From: Chryseobacterium sp. BGARF1
GTDB taxonomy: Bacteria; Bacteroidota; Bacteroidia; Flavobacteriales; Weeksellaceae
DNA: 64,000 nucleotides
Assembly: GCF_001677955.1 (NCBI RefSeq)
Contig: NZ_LELA01000033.1
Location: forward strand, 46,455 to 110,454
Reading direction: 5' to 3'
The notes below the pieces were generated by a model, which saw only the letters and a program-made list of their open reading frames with translations, was not told where the DNA came from and searched no databases. Shown one piece after another: positions 1 through 8,085 of this stretch; position 1 is the stretch's first letter, and every line of letters starts with the position of its first letter. Position numbers and translations under genes: made by a program.

Positions 1-377
1 GATCTGCTAATACAACGGAAAACTCTATCGTTTTCCGACTGGAAGAGGCTTATCTTCTTTTAGCTGAATCTTTGGCTAAACAAAATAAGACTGCGGAAGC
101 GCTTCCTTACATCAATCCTATAAGACAGAGGGCAGTTCAACCCCTTTTGACAAGTTCAGTTTCACAGAACATTCTCCTAGATGAAATTCTGAAAGAAAAC
201 AGAAAAGAGTTTTTTACGGAAATGGGTCACCGGTTTATAGATCTGAAAAGAGCGGGGCAGTTGAATATTTTGCAAACGACTAAGCCAAATTGGAAGGACT
301 TTCATAAAGTTTGGCCTCTGCCGCAGAAGGAACTGTTAATGAACTCCAATATGAACCCTCAAAATACAGGATACTAA
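1..377 (+). CDS. SusD/RagB-family outer-membrane lipoprotein, C-terminal end only
   Basis: The reading frame is open from the window edge (frame of base 3) to TAA at 375-377, giving about 125 residues of the C-terminus. The pattern is that of the SusD/RagB family: an EEAYLLLAES helix, a 'NPIRQRA' segment, then 'ILKENRKEFFTEMGHRFIDLKR' split over a conserved helix, and a 'WPLPQKEL..N..M.QN.GY' end. SusD proteins sit on the outer surface and hand nutrients (glycans or peptides) to a SusC/TonB-dependent porin; the partner would lie to the left, outside the window. The stop overlaps the next start (TAATG), so the peptidase downstream is translationally coupled and probably handles the same substrate. 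The N-terminus and signal peptide are not visible. Confidence 0.85.
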   Translation, partial: SANTTENSIVFRLEEAYLLLAESLAKQNKTAEALPYINPIRQRAVQPLLTSSVSQNILLDEILKENRKEFFTEMGHRFIDLKRAGQLNILQTTKPNWKDFHKVWPLPQKELLMNSNMNPQNTGY

Positions 378-2869
378 TGAGAACCGTTTGTCTTTTATTA
401 TGGCTTTTCTCAGGTATCCTGATCAAAGCACAGAAAACTGATGCCGAAATGGATCAATGGATGTCTCGTTTTTCAACAGCAATAGGTGGCTTGCAGGTAA
501 CAGTTGATCAACGGTTTGCCTCAGTAACGAAATATTACAGGAAGAATTCAGATACAATTCTGATTTTTGATACAAAATCAGAGAAAAAGATTGTAGATAC
601 TCTGCTAAAAAAAAGCAAAGTAACATTTCTGAATAACACTCTTTTATTTGCCGTAGGTAACAATACAGCAGAACTGATAGAGCTGCCGTCAAAAAAGAGC
701 AAGAAGTTTGATCAAATAATTAGTGGAGAAATTCTGTCAGTATCAAAACAGGTGGTTCTCCTTGATTATGCTAAAAGTATCAATATCTATGACTATAAGG
801 GAAAACTTCTGCATTCTTCAAAAGGAGTGCAGGATCTTATTTCGGATGGGGACGGCAGAGTATATCTGGTTTATAAAAATGGTAGCACCTCTGAAATTGC
901 TGTATGGAATGGTAAAACTGTAAAAACGATACATACAACGAGCAATGGTATTAAATCAATAAAGTACCTGCCATCAAAAAAGTTCATTTCATTGACAGAA
1001 GAATATCGGAAAGCAGATGATTTAGAATTAAGTATTTCTTTAATCCGAACATCCGATAATTATTTCTTTAAGAAGAAGGAAATAAGTTCCGGTGGATTTG
1101 AATCAGTTAAAATATCTGAGGTTCATGATTCAGATAAGTTCCTGATTGATTTTCAGCATATCCAGCAACCACAGAAAGATAAAATGGTTGAGGTATGGTA
1201 TAGTGGAGATAAACGGCTACGGGACAAAAAAGACGGAACAAAGCATCATCGGTACTTACACTGGAACATTTCAAAAGATGAGATCATAGAAATACCGGCA
1301 GATCGTTTTTCTGATTATATCGGGATGAACGATGCCCGCTACCTTTGGGCATATCATACGGACGAAGAATTCACCTACACAGGGTATCGGAGTTTTAATG
1401 TATTCAGATATGATACACATAGTGATAAGGCTGAACGTATCTTTGACAATGTCGAAGAATTGGTCATGAGTGAGAACCGCAGATTTACACTTGCATACCG
1501 TATTGACAAAAAAATGTGGATCTTATATGACCATTTTCTTAATAAGACAAAAGACATTGAGACTACTGAAAAGCTTAGCAATCCTGTGATGATGTCTGAT
1601 CAGGCAGCCTTATTTGAATGTGCAGACGGGTTGTTCAGATATGATCTGATAAAAGGCAGTTCAAAAAAAATTATTGTTTCAAAAAATTCAAAAGTGACCT
1701 TTCATAATTTACTCGGAAACATGATCTATCATTTAAGTAATTTTAAATTTGTCGAAAGAAGTGCCGATGCAACGAAACCTTTAATATTACAAGTAAAAAG
1801 AACAGATCATAATGATAACGGCTATTTCACATTTCTGAACGGAATGATAAAGAATATAATTCCTTATGCTCCCAACAGAATAAAAGACTTTAAATATTAC
1901 AAAAAGAAAAACAAAATATTTACTGTAGAGGAAAATTTTAATGTACCCGCTAGTTTGTATTTAAGTGAAAAAGGTGATCCCGAAAAAAAATTATTGTACC
2001 GTACAAATTTGCATGATCAAAAAGCAAAGCTTATCAAACAGGATATTCTATCTTATAAAAATAGCGCAGGAACTTCTTTAAAAGGAATTCTTACTTATCC
2101 TGTAGATTTTGATCCCTCAAAAAAATATCCTGTCGTCGTTTATATTTACAGTTTACTTTCCGGAAGTGCGGATAAGTACATTTACCCTGACTGGGGTAAT
2201 ACTGGTTTTAACAAACGTATCCTTTTGGAGAACGGCTACTTTGTTTTTCAGCCTGATATCGTATACGATAAAAGAGGAACAGGTATATCTGCTCTGGATT
2301 GTGTGAACAGCGGTTTGGATGAAATTGTAAATCATCGAAATGTGGATGCATCCCGTTTAGGGTTGACCGGTCATTCTTTAGGAGGATACGAAACCAATTT
2401 CATTGCAACACATTCCAAACGCTTTGCAGCATACGTTTCAGGTTCCTCATTGGGGGATATTCCTCATTTTTACTTTTCGTTCAGCGATTTTTTTAATGTT
2501 GCCAACTATATGCGGTTTGAAAACGGTCAGTTTGAAATGGCATTTCCATATGCTGCTAATAAAGACCTGTATTTCCATAACAATCCGATTAATTATGTTG
2601 AAAATGTGAGTGCACCGGTCTTGATATGGGCAGGAAAAAAGGATACTAATACTCCTTTGGATCAGCCTATGAGTTTCTTTATGGGATTGTTGCGAAATGA
2701 TAAGATGGCTGTGGCTTTACTGTATGATAAGCAGGAGCACTCTTTAAAGGATGATTCTGAGGAAATCAAAGACCTTAATAATAAGGTAATGGATTGGTGG
2801 AATTATTTTTTAAAAAAAGAGGAAAATATTGACTGGATTAGTCAGGAAATGAAAAGGGACGCTCAATAG
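377..2869 (+). CDS. Secreted S9-family (prolyl oligopeptidase-like) serine peptidase
   Basis: 830 residues from the ATG at 377, chosen because it overlaps the SusD stop and is followed by a signal peptide (MRTVCLLLWLFSGILIKAQ). Residues 30-600 look like a poorly conserved beta-propeller. The C-terminal alpha/beta hydrolase domain has the nucleophile elbow GHSLGG with Ser667, a likely acid Asp756 (GKKDTNTP) and His788 (KQEHSLKD), the order expected for S9 enzymes. S9 enzymes cleave small peptides, often after proline, although some are esterases; activity here is inferred. Coupling to a SusD gene suggests periplasmic processing of imported peptides. A hairpin terminator overlaps its stop codon. 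Confidence 0.85.
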   Translation: MRTVCLLLWLFSGILIKAQKTDAEMDQWMSRFSTAIGGLQVTVDQRFASVTKYYRKNSDTILIFDTKSEKKIVDTLLKKSKVTFLNNTLLFAVGNNTAELIELPSKKSKKFDQIISGEILSVSKQVVLLDYAKSINIYDYKGKLLHSSKGVQDLISDGDGRVYLVYKNGSTSEIAVWNGKTVKTIHTTSNGIKSIKYLPSKKFISLTEEYRKADDLELSISLIRTSDNYFFKKKEISSGGFESVKISEVHDSDKFLIDFQHIQQPQKDKMVEVWYSGDKRLRDKKDGTKHHRYLHWNISKDEIIEIPADRFSDYIGMNDARYLWAYHTDEEFTYTGYRSFNVFRYDTHSDKAERIFDNVEELVMSENRRFTLAYRIDKKMWILYDHFLNKTKDIETTEKLSNPVMMSDQAALFECADGLFRYDLIKGSSKKIIVSKNSKVTFHNLLGNMIYHLSNFKFVERSADATKPLILQVKRTDHNDNGYFTFLNGMIKNIIPYAPNRIKDFKYYKKKNKIFTVEENFNVPASLYLSEKGDPEKKLLYRTNLHDQKAKLIKQDILSYKNSAGTSLKGILTYPVDFDPSKKYPVVVYIYSLLSGSADKYIYPDWGNTGFNKRILLENGYFVFQPDIVYDKRGTGISALDCVNSGLDEIVNHRNVDASRLGLTGHSLGGYETNFIATHSKRFAAYVSGSSLGDIPHFYFSFSDFFNVANYMRFENGQFEMAFPYAANKDLYFHNNPINYVENVSAPVLIWAGKKDTNTPLDQPMSFFMGLLRNDKMAVALLYDKQEHSLKDDSEEIKDLNNKVMDWWNYFLKKEENIDWISQEMKRDAQ

Positions 2870-2876
2870 CGTCCCT
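2855..2876. terminator. Bidirectional hairpin between convergent genes
   Basis: A perfect 9-bp stem (AGGGACGCT / AGCGTCCCT) with a CAAT loop overlaps the stop codon of the S9 peptidase gene and lies just downstream of the DUF6520-like gene on the other strand. Position and symmetry fit a shared terminator for two convergent transcripts. Confidence 0.75.
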
Positions 2877-2883
2877 CATCTTT

Positions 2884-3159
2884 CTATTGTGGAATCTGAT
2901 AAAGTTCACTTCCACACATAGTACCGGACCCTTCACTATGAAGGTCAGTAGTACCATCAACTTCCCATTTACAGACAATGCCAGTATTAACATCACTACA
3001 CTGTTGCTCAGCATTTTGACATTGGAACTGTCCTCCTCCTACGCTCACAATTCTGTAAGCAGGTACTAAAGCTTTGTTACTCTTTTTTGCTAGGTTGGTA
3101 GCAAGTGCTGACCCTGTGCCCACTAATACTAGGACAACAGGAAAAAGAAATTTTTTCAT
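2884..3159 (-). CDS. Small secreted protein, DUF6520-like
   Basis: 91 residues: an N-terminal signal peptide (about residues 1-20, cut near ALA-TN) and a mature part with four cysteines (in FQCQ, EQQCS, IVCKW and TMCGS) that could form two disulfides. Size, signal and cysteine-bearing tail resemble the DUF6520 proteins common in Chryseobacterium and Flavobacterium, whose function is unknown. It is the last gene of a leftward run with the MauE/DoxX-like protein (22 bp upstream) and two small genes. That company suggests an envelope role, possibly linked to thiol redox, but this is inference. Confidence 0.7.
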   Translation of the reverse strand: MKKFLFPVVLVLVGTGSALATNLAKKSNKALVPAYRIVSVGGGQFQCQNAEQQCSDVNTGIVCKWEVDGTTDLHSEGSGTMCGSELYQIPQ

Positions 3160-3180
3160 AATAAAGAAATTTGATTGTGC

Positions 3181-4698
3181 CTACTCTTGGATACGGTTTT
3201 CGGCTACCCCGTTTTTAAAATATTTTATCAAAGAATTTGTCAGGCGGTACTGAATGAGCTGATTTCCGGCAATGACGTATAAGTGCTTATCGGTAACTGT
3301 AAAATCTGACATCTCTGAATCTTTGTAATGATCAATGTAAATACTTCCGATATATTCCTGCTTATTGATGTTGTAAACATCAATTGTTCTGCTTTCCTTC
3401 CATCTTTTGACGTGTTCATGCTGGCCTCTTAAGTAGGCAGGATTAAATAAAAGTCCGTTGAAAATTTTCGCATTCCCATTGACAAGCAATGCTGGTTTAG
3501 ACATTTTAAATCTTCCATCGGATAGGGGAGTTACCTTGATCTGGGCAATAGTTGTTGTATCAATAGTTGATAACCTCCGTTGAAGTTCCATTGTGGAATC
3601 CATCACCAGAAACTGATTACGGTATGCATGGATGTAAGTCACTTGAGCTGATTTTGGATTTGAAGAAAGATAACCGTCCGAATCAAATACCCCATCTGAT
3701 TGTTTTTCCAGAAGTTGTGGAAATAACTGCACCTCATTTTTCCCATTTCTTCCAATCTTCAATACACCAAGTGTAAGATTTTTAGTTGTTGATGACAGTG
3801 CTCTGATTGCCATTCTGTTACTGTTGATAATTTCTATCTGACTGAAAAAAGCATCCTTATAACTGATGACTTCCGTTTCAGGACGGCCTAACTGCCCTCT
3901 TGATATTACAGGCACTGTACCGTCGTATATAAAATAATTGTTACCATAGACTTTAACCTCAATCTTTCTATATGGATATTTTTTAAGATCCAGATCCATT
4001 TTTAAATTGGGACGTTTTTTAAGCGATGAGTCAACAGTCAGTAGATTTTGTGGCATGGTTCTGTTTCCAAGATATACCTTTTGATTATCAGATCCTGCAA
4101 AATAGTACGTGTTGTTTTCGAGAGCAATACTTTTTGTTTTTAGAACAGGATGCATTAAAAACCTTCGTGTAAAATTATTTTCCTTCTTAATCACATAGTC
4201 TGATCTTAAAAATAAAAAAAGAATAAGGACAGCACTTAGAATATTGGAAGTTACGAGTGATAGAATAACAGTTTTACGTGGATATTCTTTCTTTGTATAT
4301 AAAAAGACAGCTACAATTCCCAGCACTACAGCACTGATATTAAAAATAAGGTGTTCTGTCCATCCCAGCTTTTCCAAAATACCTCCGCATGAACAGGGAA
4401 CGAAATCACTATAATTTAAAATTAAATAGATGTAGACCGTAAACGCTGTCATCAATGCGGTTGATGAATGTAATCCCAAGAGAAATGTTTTCGGAAAAAT
4501 CAGCATCAGTACGATGAGCAGTTCTGCAATAATTACTGCATATGATACAAATCCTGCATAAGCACTTAACAATGGTGACTGTCCGATCTGAACCTGGAAA
4601 TTCTCAAAATCCATCATTTTACTTATACTTGCATAAATAAACAAAAGAATAAAAAAGTAGGAGATTCCGGTTACGATAAAACGAGTTGATTTTTTCAT
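3181..4698 (-). CDS. MauE/DoxX-type redox-associated membrane protein with C-terminal extracytoplasmic domain
   Basis: 505 residues. The first 170 contain about five hydrophobic segments (roughly 8-26, 47-67, 72-95, 117-135, 145-165). A CSCGG motif at 102-106 between segments three and four is typical of the MauE/DoxX group, where membrane cysteines are thought to shuttle electrons. Residues 180-505 are soluble and rich in short beta-strands, as in Bacteroidota versions carrying a beta-propeller-like tail. It lies in a leftward operon with tiny secreted or lipoprotein genes. The enzymatic role is unproven; the topology and the CxC pair are what can be seen. Confidence 0.75.
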   Translation of the reverse strand: MKKSTRFIVTGISYFFILLFIYASISKMMDFENFQVQIGQSPLLSAYAGFVSYAVIIAELLIVLMLIFPKTFLLGLHSSTALMTAFTVYIYLILNYSDFVPCSCGGILEKLGWTEHLIFNISAVVLGIVAVFLYTKKEYPRKTVILSLVTSNILSAVLILFLFLRSDYVIKKENNFTRRFLMHPVLKTKSIALENNTYYFAGSDNQKVYLGNRTMPQNLLTVDSSLKKRPNLKMDLDLKKYPYRKIEVKVYGNNYFIYDGTVPVISRGQLGRPETEVISYKDAFFSQIEIINSNRMAIRALSSTTKNLTLGVLKIGRNGKNEVQLFPQLLEKQSDGVFDSDGYLSSNPKSAQVTYIHAYRNQFLVMDSTMELQRRLSTIDTTTIAQIKVTPLSDGRFKMSKPALLVNGNAKIFNGLLFNPAYLRGQHEHVKRWKESRTIDVYNINKQEYIGSIYIDHYKDSEMSDFTVTDKHLYVIAGNQLIQYRLTNSLIKYFKNGVAENRIQE

Positions 4699-4723
4699 GT
4701 TTTCATATGTTATGGATTAGCAT

Positions 4724-4888
4724 TTAGGAAAGCAACAGTTTCCAACAGGTTTTTCTTCCACAGTATGCAGGCATTACTTCTCCTTTCATAATGGTAATTG
4801 TAGTTTTAAAATTCCCCATACTTTCCCAAATGCCGCTCGCCGGACATGGTAAGCCTGTGGCAATTGATATGTAGGTATGAGGAATCAT
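4724..4888 (-). CDS. Small conserved-looking protein, 54 residues
   Basis: Runs from the ATG at 4888 to the TAA at 4724; an in-frame TGA just upstream fixes the start. The protein begins MIPHTYISIATGLPCPASG and continues with 'SMGNFKTTITIMKGEVMPAYCG' broken by Gly/Lys turns, ending in a WKLL segment. The 'SG-W-hh..hhhh.KGE.MP...G....WK' layout resembles short YjzC-like proteins, which supports translation. It fills the gap exactly between the lipoprotein gene (10 bp upstream) and the MauE/DoxX-like gene (25 bp downstream), so it is probably cotranscribed with both. Two cysteines are present. Function unknown. Confidence 0.6.
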   Translation of the reverse strand: MIPHTYISIATGLPCPASGIWESMGNFKTTITIMKGEVMPAYCGRKTCWKLLLS

Positions 4889-4898
4889 AGGTCATATT

Positions 4899-5141
4899 TT
4901 ATTTGTTATTTTTATTTATCTGCCGCCAATTGTCACCATCTCTTACAGGTTCATCGGGTTCATCAGGCGGATCGGGATCTAAGATTTGTCCAGATCTTGC
5001 AGAATCATTTCGCATCGTAGCGTTATTACTTACAATTTCTGATGTTACACGATCTGAAGTCACGTCTTCATCTCGCTGAACACAGTTTTGTAGAAAAACT
5101 GTACATGTCACTAAGCTTAAAATTGGGATAAACTTTTTCAT
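4899..5141 (-). CDS. Small putative lipoprotein with Asp/Pro-rich tail
   Basis: 80 residues. A hydrophobic signal (about 4-18) ends in LQNC, a loose Bacteroidota lipobox with Cys20 as the likely lipidated residue. The mature part is polar, with a DPDPPDEPDEP stretch near the C-terminus. It is the first gene of the leftward run 5141 to 2884. A lipoprotein of the same build (short, with a DPEPDPNEGG tail) occurs in the prophage at 16922, but the sequences are otherwise different. Function unknown. Confidence 0.6.
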   Translation of the reverse strand: MKKFIPILSLVTCTVFLQNCVQRDEDVTSDRVTSEIVSNNATMRNDSARSGQILDPDPPDEPDEPVRDGDNWRQINKNNK

Positions 5142-5239
5142 TTTAATAATTTAATTTGGTTATCCCGGCCGGATTATATTAGAATTCTGATGTCAAAATT
5201 ATAGGGCTGGCGACCAAAAAAAAACTGTTCTGAGGTGCG

Positions 5240-5271
5240 ATTTTAAAATTGAGACGTCTCAATTTTAAAAT
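5240..5271. repeat. Perfect 32-bp palindrome in a divergent intergenic region
   Basis: The 16 bases 5240-5255 (ATTTTAAAATTGAGAC) are followed without spacer by their exact reverse complement at 5256-5271; the centre is GACGTC. It sits 98 bp from the lipoprotein start (5141, leftward) and 146 bp from the AraC/TPR regulator start (5418, rightward). A spacerless palindrome this long is more likely a dimeric regulator site than a terminator, and the neighbouring regulator is the obvious candidate to bind it. This is inference. Confidence 0.6.
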
Positions 5272-5382
5272 TGATACAAGCACAAAAACACCGTGGATGC
5301 TTATCAATCAGTAAAATGTGAGGTTTGGGTGTTTGAGGATCTTCATTTCTCCACAACCTGATTTATTTAAACACAAAATGTC

Positions 5383-5390
5383 TATTTTTG
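5383..5390 (+). promoter_or_regulatory. -7 promoter box for the AraC/TPR regulator gene
   Basis: TATTTTTG fits the Bacteroidota -7 consensus TAnnTTTG and lies 27 bp before the start codon at 5418. No convincing -33 TTG is seen, which would fit a regulated promoter. Confidence 0.5.
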
Positions 5391-5417
5391 AAATGGTGAG
5401 GTTCTTAAAATAAGCAT

Positions 5418-7130
5418 ATGAAAAAGTACAGTTGCTTTCTCGTTCTGTTTTCTCTTCTATCACATCTACTATTTTCGCAGCAAAAAGAAGAAAACACTTA
5501 CAGGGAAATCAGAAAAGGCTATGAAAAAATGGCTATCGACGACATTGATGCAATGCCGCAGGTAAGACATTATATTCAAAAAGCAATAAAAGAGAAAAAT
5601 TTCCGCAAATTGATTCAGGGCTATCGTGATGCAAGGCAGTTTGATCTTCAAAACAAGATGAAGTACGCTGATAGTGCTATTCAAGTCAGTTTAAAACATG
5701 GATCTTCCGATGATATTAGTAAAGATTATTTGAGTAAGGGAATTATATATTACTTCTATCAGAAAAAATATAAGTTGGCTTTAGATGAATATCTAAAGGC
5801 CTATAAATATTCAAAGGGATCAGAAGATCAGTATAACAATTATAAAGTAATTTACCATCTGGGCATTGTAAAAGCGCACTTAGGATATTACGACGAAGCA
5901 CTGGAGCATTTTAAGGAGTGCCTCACTTTCTACAGTTCAGATCACGCAGAAAACTTGCATGCCAATGAAAAGTTCAATTACAAAAGGGCGTATCTGAACA
6001 GCCTTCATCAAACGACAGTTATAAACAGATATCTGAAAAATTTTGAAAAGAGTGACAGCTTAAGTAAAATTGGATATGAAATGACTAAAAACAACAAAGA
6101 CTTCAGTTTGGAAAATAGCTATTTTTTGAAATGTATGGGCATTGTTGAATTTCAGAATAAAGATTATGAAAAGTCAGAAAGATCCCTCAATGAGGCTCTT
6201 CCTATATTGCTGAAAAGAAAAGATTTTGCATGGTCTTCGGTTGTTTATTACTACTTAGGTAAAATAAATGAAGCGCAAAATGATTCTGATCATGCGATAC
6301 TTAATTACCGCGAAATTGATTCAATTTTCCATAAACATCAGGTCATACTGCCCGAAGTAGTGACAAGTTATAGTTATCTCATCGGATATTACAAAAATAA
6401 AGATATCCAAAAGCAATTATATTATACCAATCAACTGCTCAGAGCGGATAGTCTTTTAACGAAAGATTTTTCTTACCTCTCATCTACACTTCATAAAGAT
6501 TATGACAGAAGAACTTTGATCGATGAGAAAGAGCAAATTTTGAGATCCGGAAATAAAAAAATAATGATAGCACAGATTCTTATATTTTCTGGTTTTATAA
6601 TAATCATTTTTTTCACTGTACGCTTTTTCAGAGACCGGAAGATTAAAAGAAAATATGAAACTCTTCAAAAAAGGATTGCTGACGGAACCTATTACTTGAA
6701 GGATGTGGTGAAGGATATTGTGGAGGAAGATCCTGAAGGGTATCTAAGAAAAACATCCATCAGCCCTCAAATGACATTGGAAATAAGAGATAAGCTGAAG
6801 AAGTTTGAAGATGAACTGCAGTTTAAAAAGAAAGGTTTAACTCAAAAAAGTATTGCTGTAAAACTGGGAACCAATTCTCATTATCTGTCGGTTTATATCA
6901 ATGAAAATAAGGGTATGAATTTTAATAAGTACATGGCAGAATTGAGAATCAATTATATCACAAACCTTCTTAATACCAATCATAAATTTTTGAATTACAC
7001 GATTGAAGCATTAGCTGAAGAATGCGGAATTGCAGCAAGACAGAATTTCTCAAATCTGTTTTTTGAAATCAATGGAATTCGTCCGACTGATTATATCAAA
7101 AACAGGAAAAAAGAGCTCGGGTTGTCGTAA
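5418..7130 (+). CDS. Membrane-bound TPR / AraC-type transcriptional regulator
   Basis: 570 residues. Domains in order: signal peptide (1-20), a periplasmic region of TPR-like helical repeats (about 40-375, with paired LG/Y..A motifs such as 'LGYYDEALEHF' and 'YYYLGKINEA'), one transmembrane helix (about 381-401), a short linker, and a C-terminal AraC-family helix-turn-helix (about 455-565; 'SIAVKLGTNSHYLS...INE' and 'IEALAEECGI...NFSNLFFEINGIRPTDYI'). This architecture is frequent in flavobacteria and suggests that an envelope signal sensed by the TPR part alters cytoplasmic DNA binding. The target is unknown; the palindrome at 5240 upstream is a plausible site. Confidence 0.8.
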   Translation: MKKYSCFLVLFSLLSHLLFSQQKEENTYREIRKGYEKMAIDDIDAMPQVRHYIQKAIKEKNFRKLIQGYRDARQFDLQNKMKYADSAIQVSLKHGSSDDISKDYLSKGIIYYFYQKKYKLALDEYLKAYKYSKGSEDQYNNYKVIYHLGIVKAHLGYYDEALEHFKECLTFYSSDHAENLHANEKFNYKRAYLNSLHQTTVINRYLKNFEKSDSLSKIGYEMTKNNKDFSLENSYFLKCMGIVEFQNKDYEKSERSLNEALPILLKRKDFAWSSVVYYYLGKINEAQNDSDHAILNYREIDSIFHKHQVILPEVVTSYSYLIGYYKNKDIQKQLYYTNQLLRADSLLTKDFSYLSSTLHKDYDRRTLIDEKEQILRSGNKKIMIAQILIFSGFIIIIFFTVRFFRDRKIKRKYETLQKRIADGTYYLKDVVKDIVEEDPEGYLRKTSISPQMTLEIRDKLKKFEDELQFKKKGLTQKSIAVKLGTNSHYLSVYINENKGMNFNKYMAELRINYITNLLNTNHKFLNYTIEALAEECGIAARQNFSNLFFEINGIRPTDYIKNRKKELGLS

Positions 7131-7176
7131 ATAAGTCTTTGATAGAGGAATTTTTGTAAATTCCTAAAAAAAGGAC

Positions 7177-8022
7177 ATGGAGACAAAAACAATTTTTAGA
7201 AAAACTACACAGCTTCTCGAAAATTTAGAACTTAAAATCAACGAAGTTAATGACGACTCTGATAATATAATAAGGATTTCAGAAATCTCATTAGGCATCA
7301 TCGATGAATTTGTTCGAAAATTAAAAGAGATGATCATTCCGCACGAGTTTGAAAGTGTAGCCGAAGAAGTATACTTTTTCAAAAAACTAAAACCTACTTT
7401 TATATCTAAATATATTTACTATTCATCAGTACTGGAAATAGAATCACAAAAACCAAAAGCGGGAAATAAAATATTGAAAAAGTACTACGAAGCAGAACAG
7501 GAAAAACTTAAAGTATTTTACTCAAATCATTCAGAGTTTTACAGTTATTTCACCAGGGATGCAACATATTTAGATCATAAAGTGTTTGTGCGAAATTCGT
7601 ATGATTTAAAGATGAAATTATCTTTGGGGTTATACAATTTTGACAACAATTTCACAACCTCTCACGATCAGATTATATCTCAATTTGTTGCTTATGAGCA
7701 GTTAGATCAATACCTCAAGATTCAAATTGAAAATCTTTCTGAGAATTCTGCAACTAAAATTGTATCTCCATTAAACTGGTCTGCTTCAAAAGTGGGACTC
7801 ATTGAACTGACCTATGCCTTGTACAAGATGAAATGTTTTAATGGAGGAAATATTGAGCTCAGTGAAGTTATTAAATTTGTGGAAAAATCTTTTGATATGG
7901 ATCTGGGCAATTTTCATAAAACTATTTTTGAAATCAAGAACAGAAAACAAGGACCAACTAAGTTTCTTCAATTAATAAATGATAATTTGAATCAACATTT
8001 TATCAATATAGATAATGAATAG
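7177..8022 (+). CDS. RteC-like regulator of a conjugative element
   Basis: 281 residues resembling the RteC family: an N-terminal helical part, 'VAEEVYFFKKLKPTFISKYIYY' broken by charged residues, the central 'F...HSEFYSYFTRDATYLDHKVF.R' segment, and a C-terminal 'LIELTYALYK...FNGG' region. RteC in Bacteroides CTnDOT activates excision genes; homologues mark integrative conjugative elements across the phylum. It converges on a MobC-type gene across a strong terminator, an arrangement common in flavobacterial elements. With no full relaxase or conjugation operon in view, it is probably a leftover of a decayed element, so its targets may be gone. Confidence 0.8.
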   Translation: METKTIFRKTTQLLENLELKINEVNDDSDNIIRISEISLGIIDEFVRKLKEMIIPHEFESVAEEVYFFKKLKPTFISKYIYYSSVLEIESQKPKAGNKILKKYYEAEQEKLKVFYSNHSEFYSYFTRDATYLDHKVFVRNSYDLKMKLSLGLYNFDNNFTTSHDQIISQFVAYEQLDQYLKIQIENLSENSATKIVSPLNWSASKVGLIELTYALYKMKCFNGGNIELSEVIKFVEKSFDMDLGNFHKTIFEIKNRKQGPTKFLQLINDNLNQHFINIDNE

Positions 8023-8032
8023 TTTAGATTCT

Positions 8033-8070
8033 TAAAGGTCTCAGAGATTAATATACCGATGAGACCTTTA
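8033..8070. terminator. Bidirectional terminator between RteC-like and MobC-like genes
   Basis: An 11-bp perfect stem (TAAAGGTCTCA / TGAGACCTTTA) with a 16-nt loop lies between the ends of two convergent genes. Confidence 0.8.
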
Positions 8071-8085
8071 TACTAAATTTAGCAG

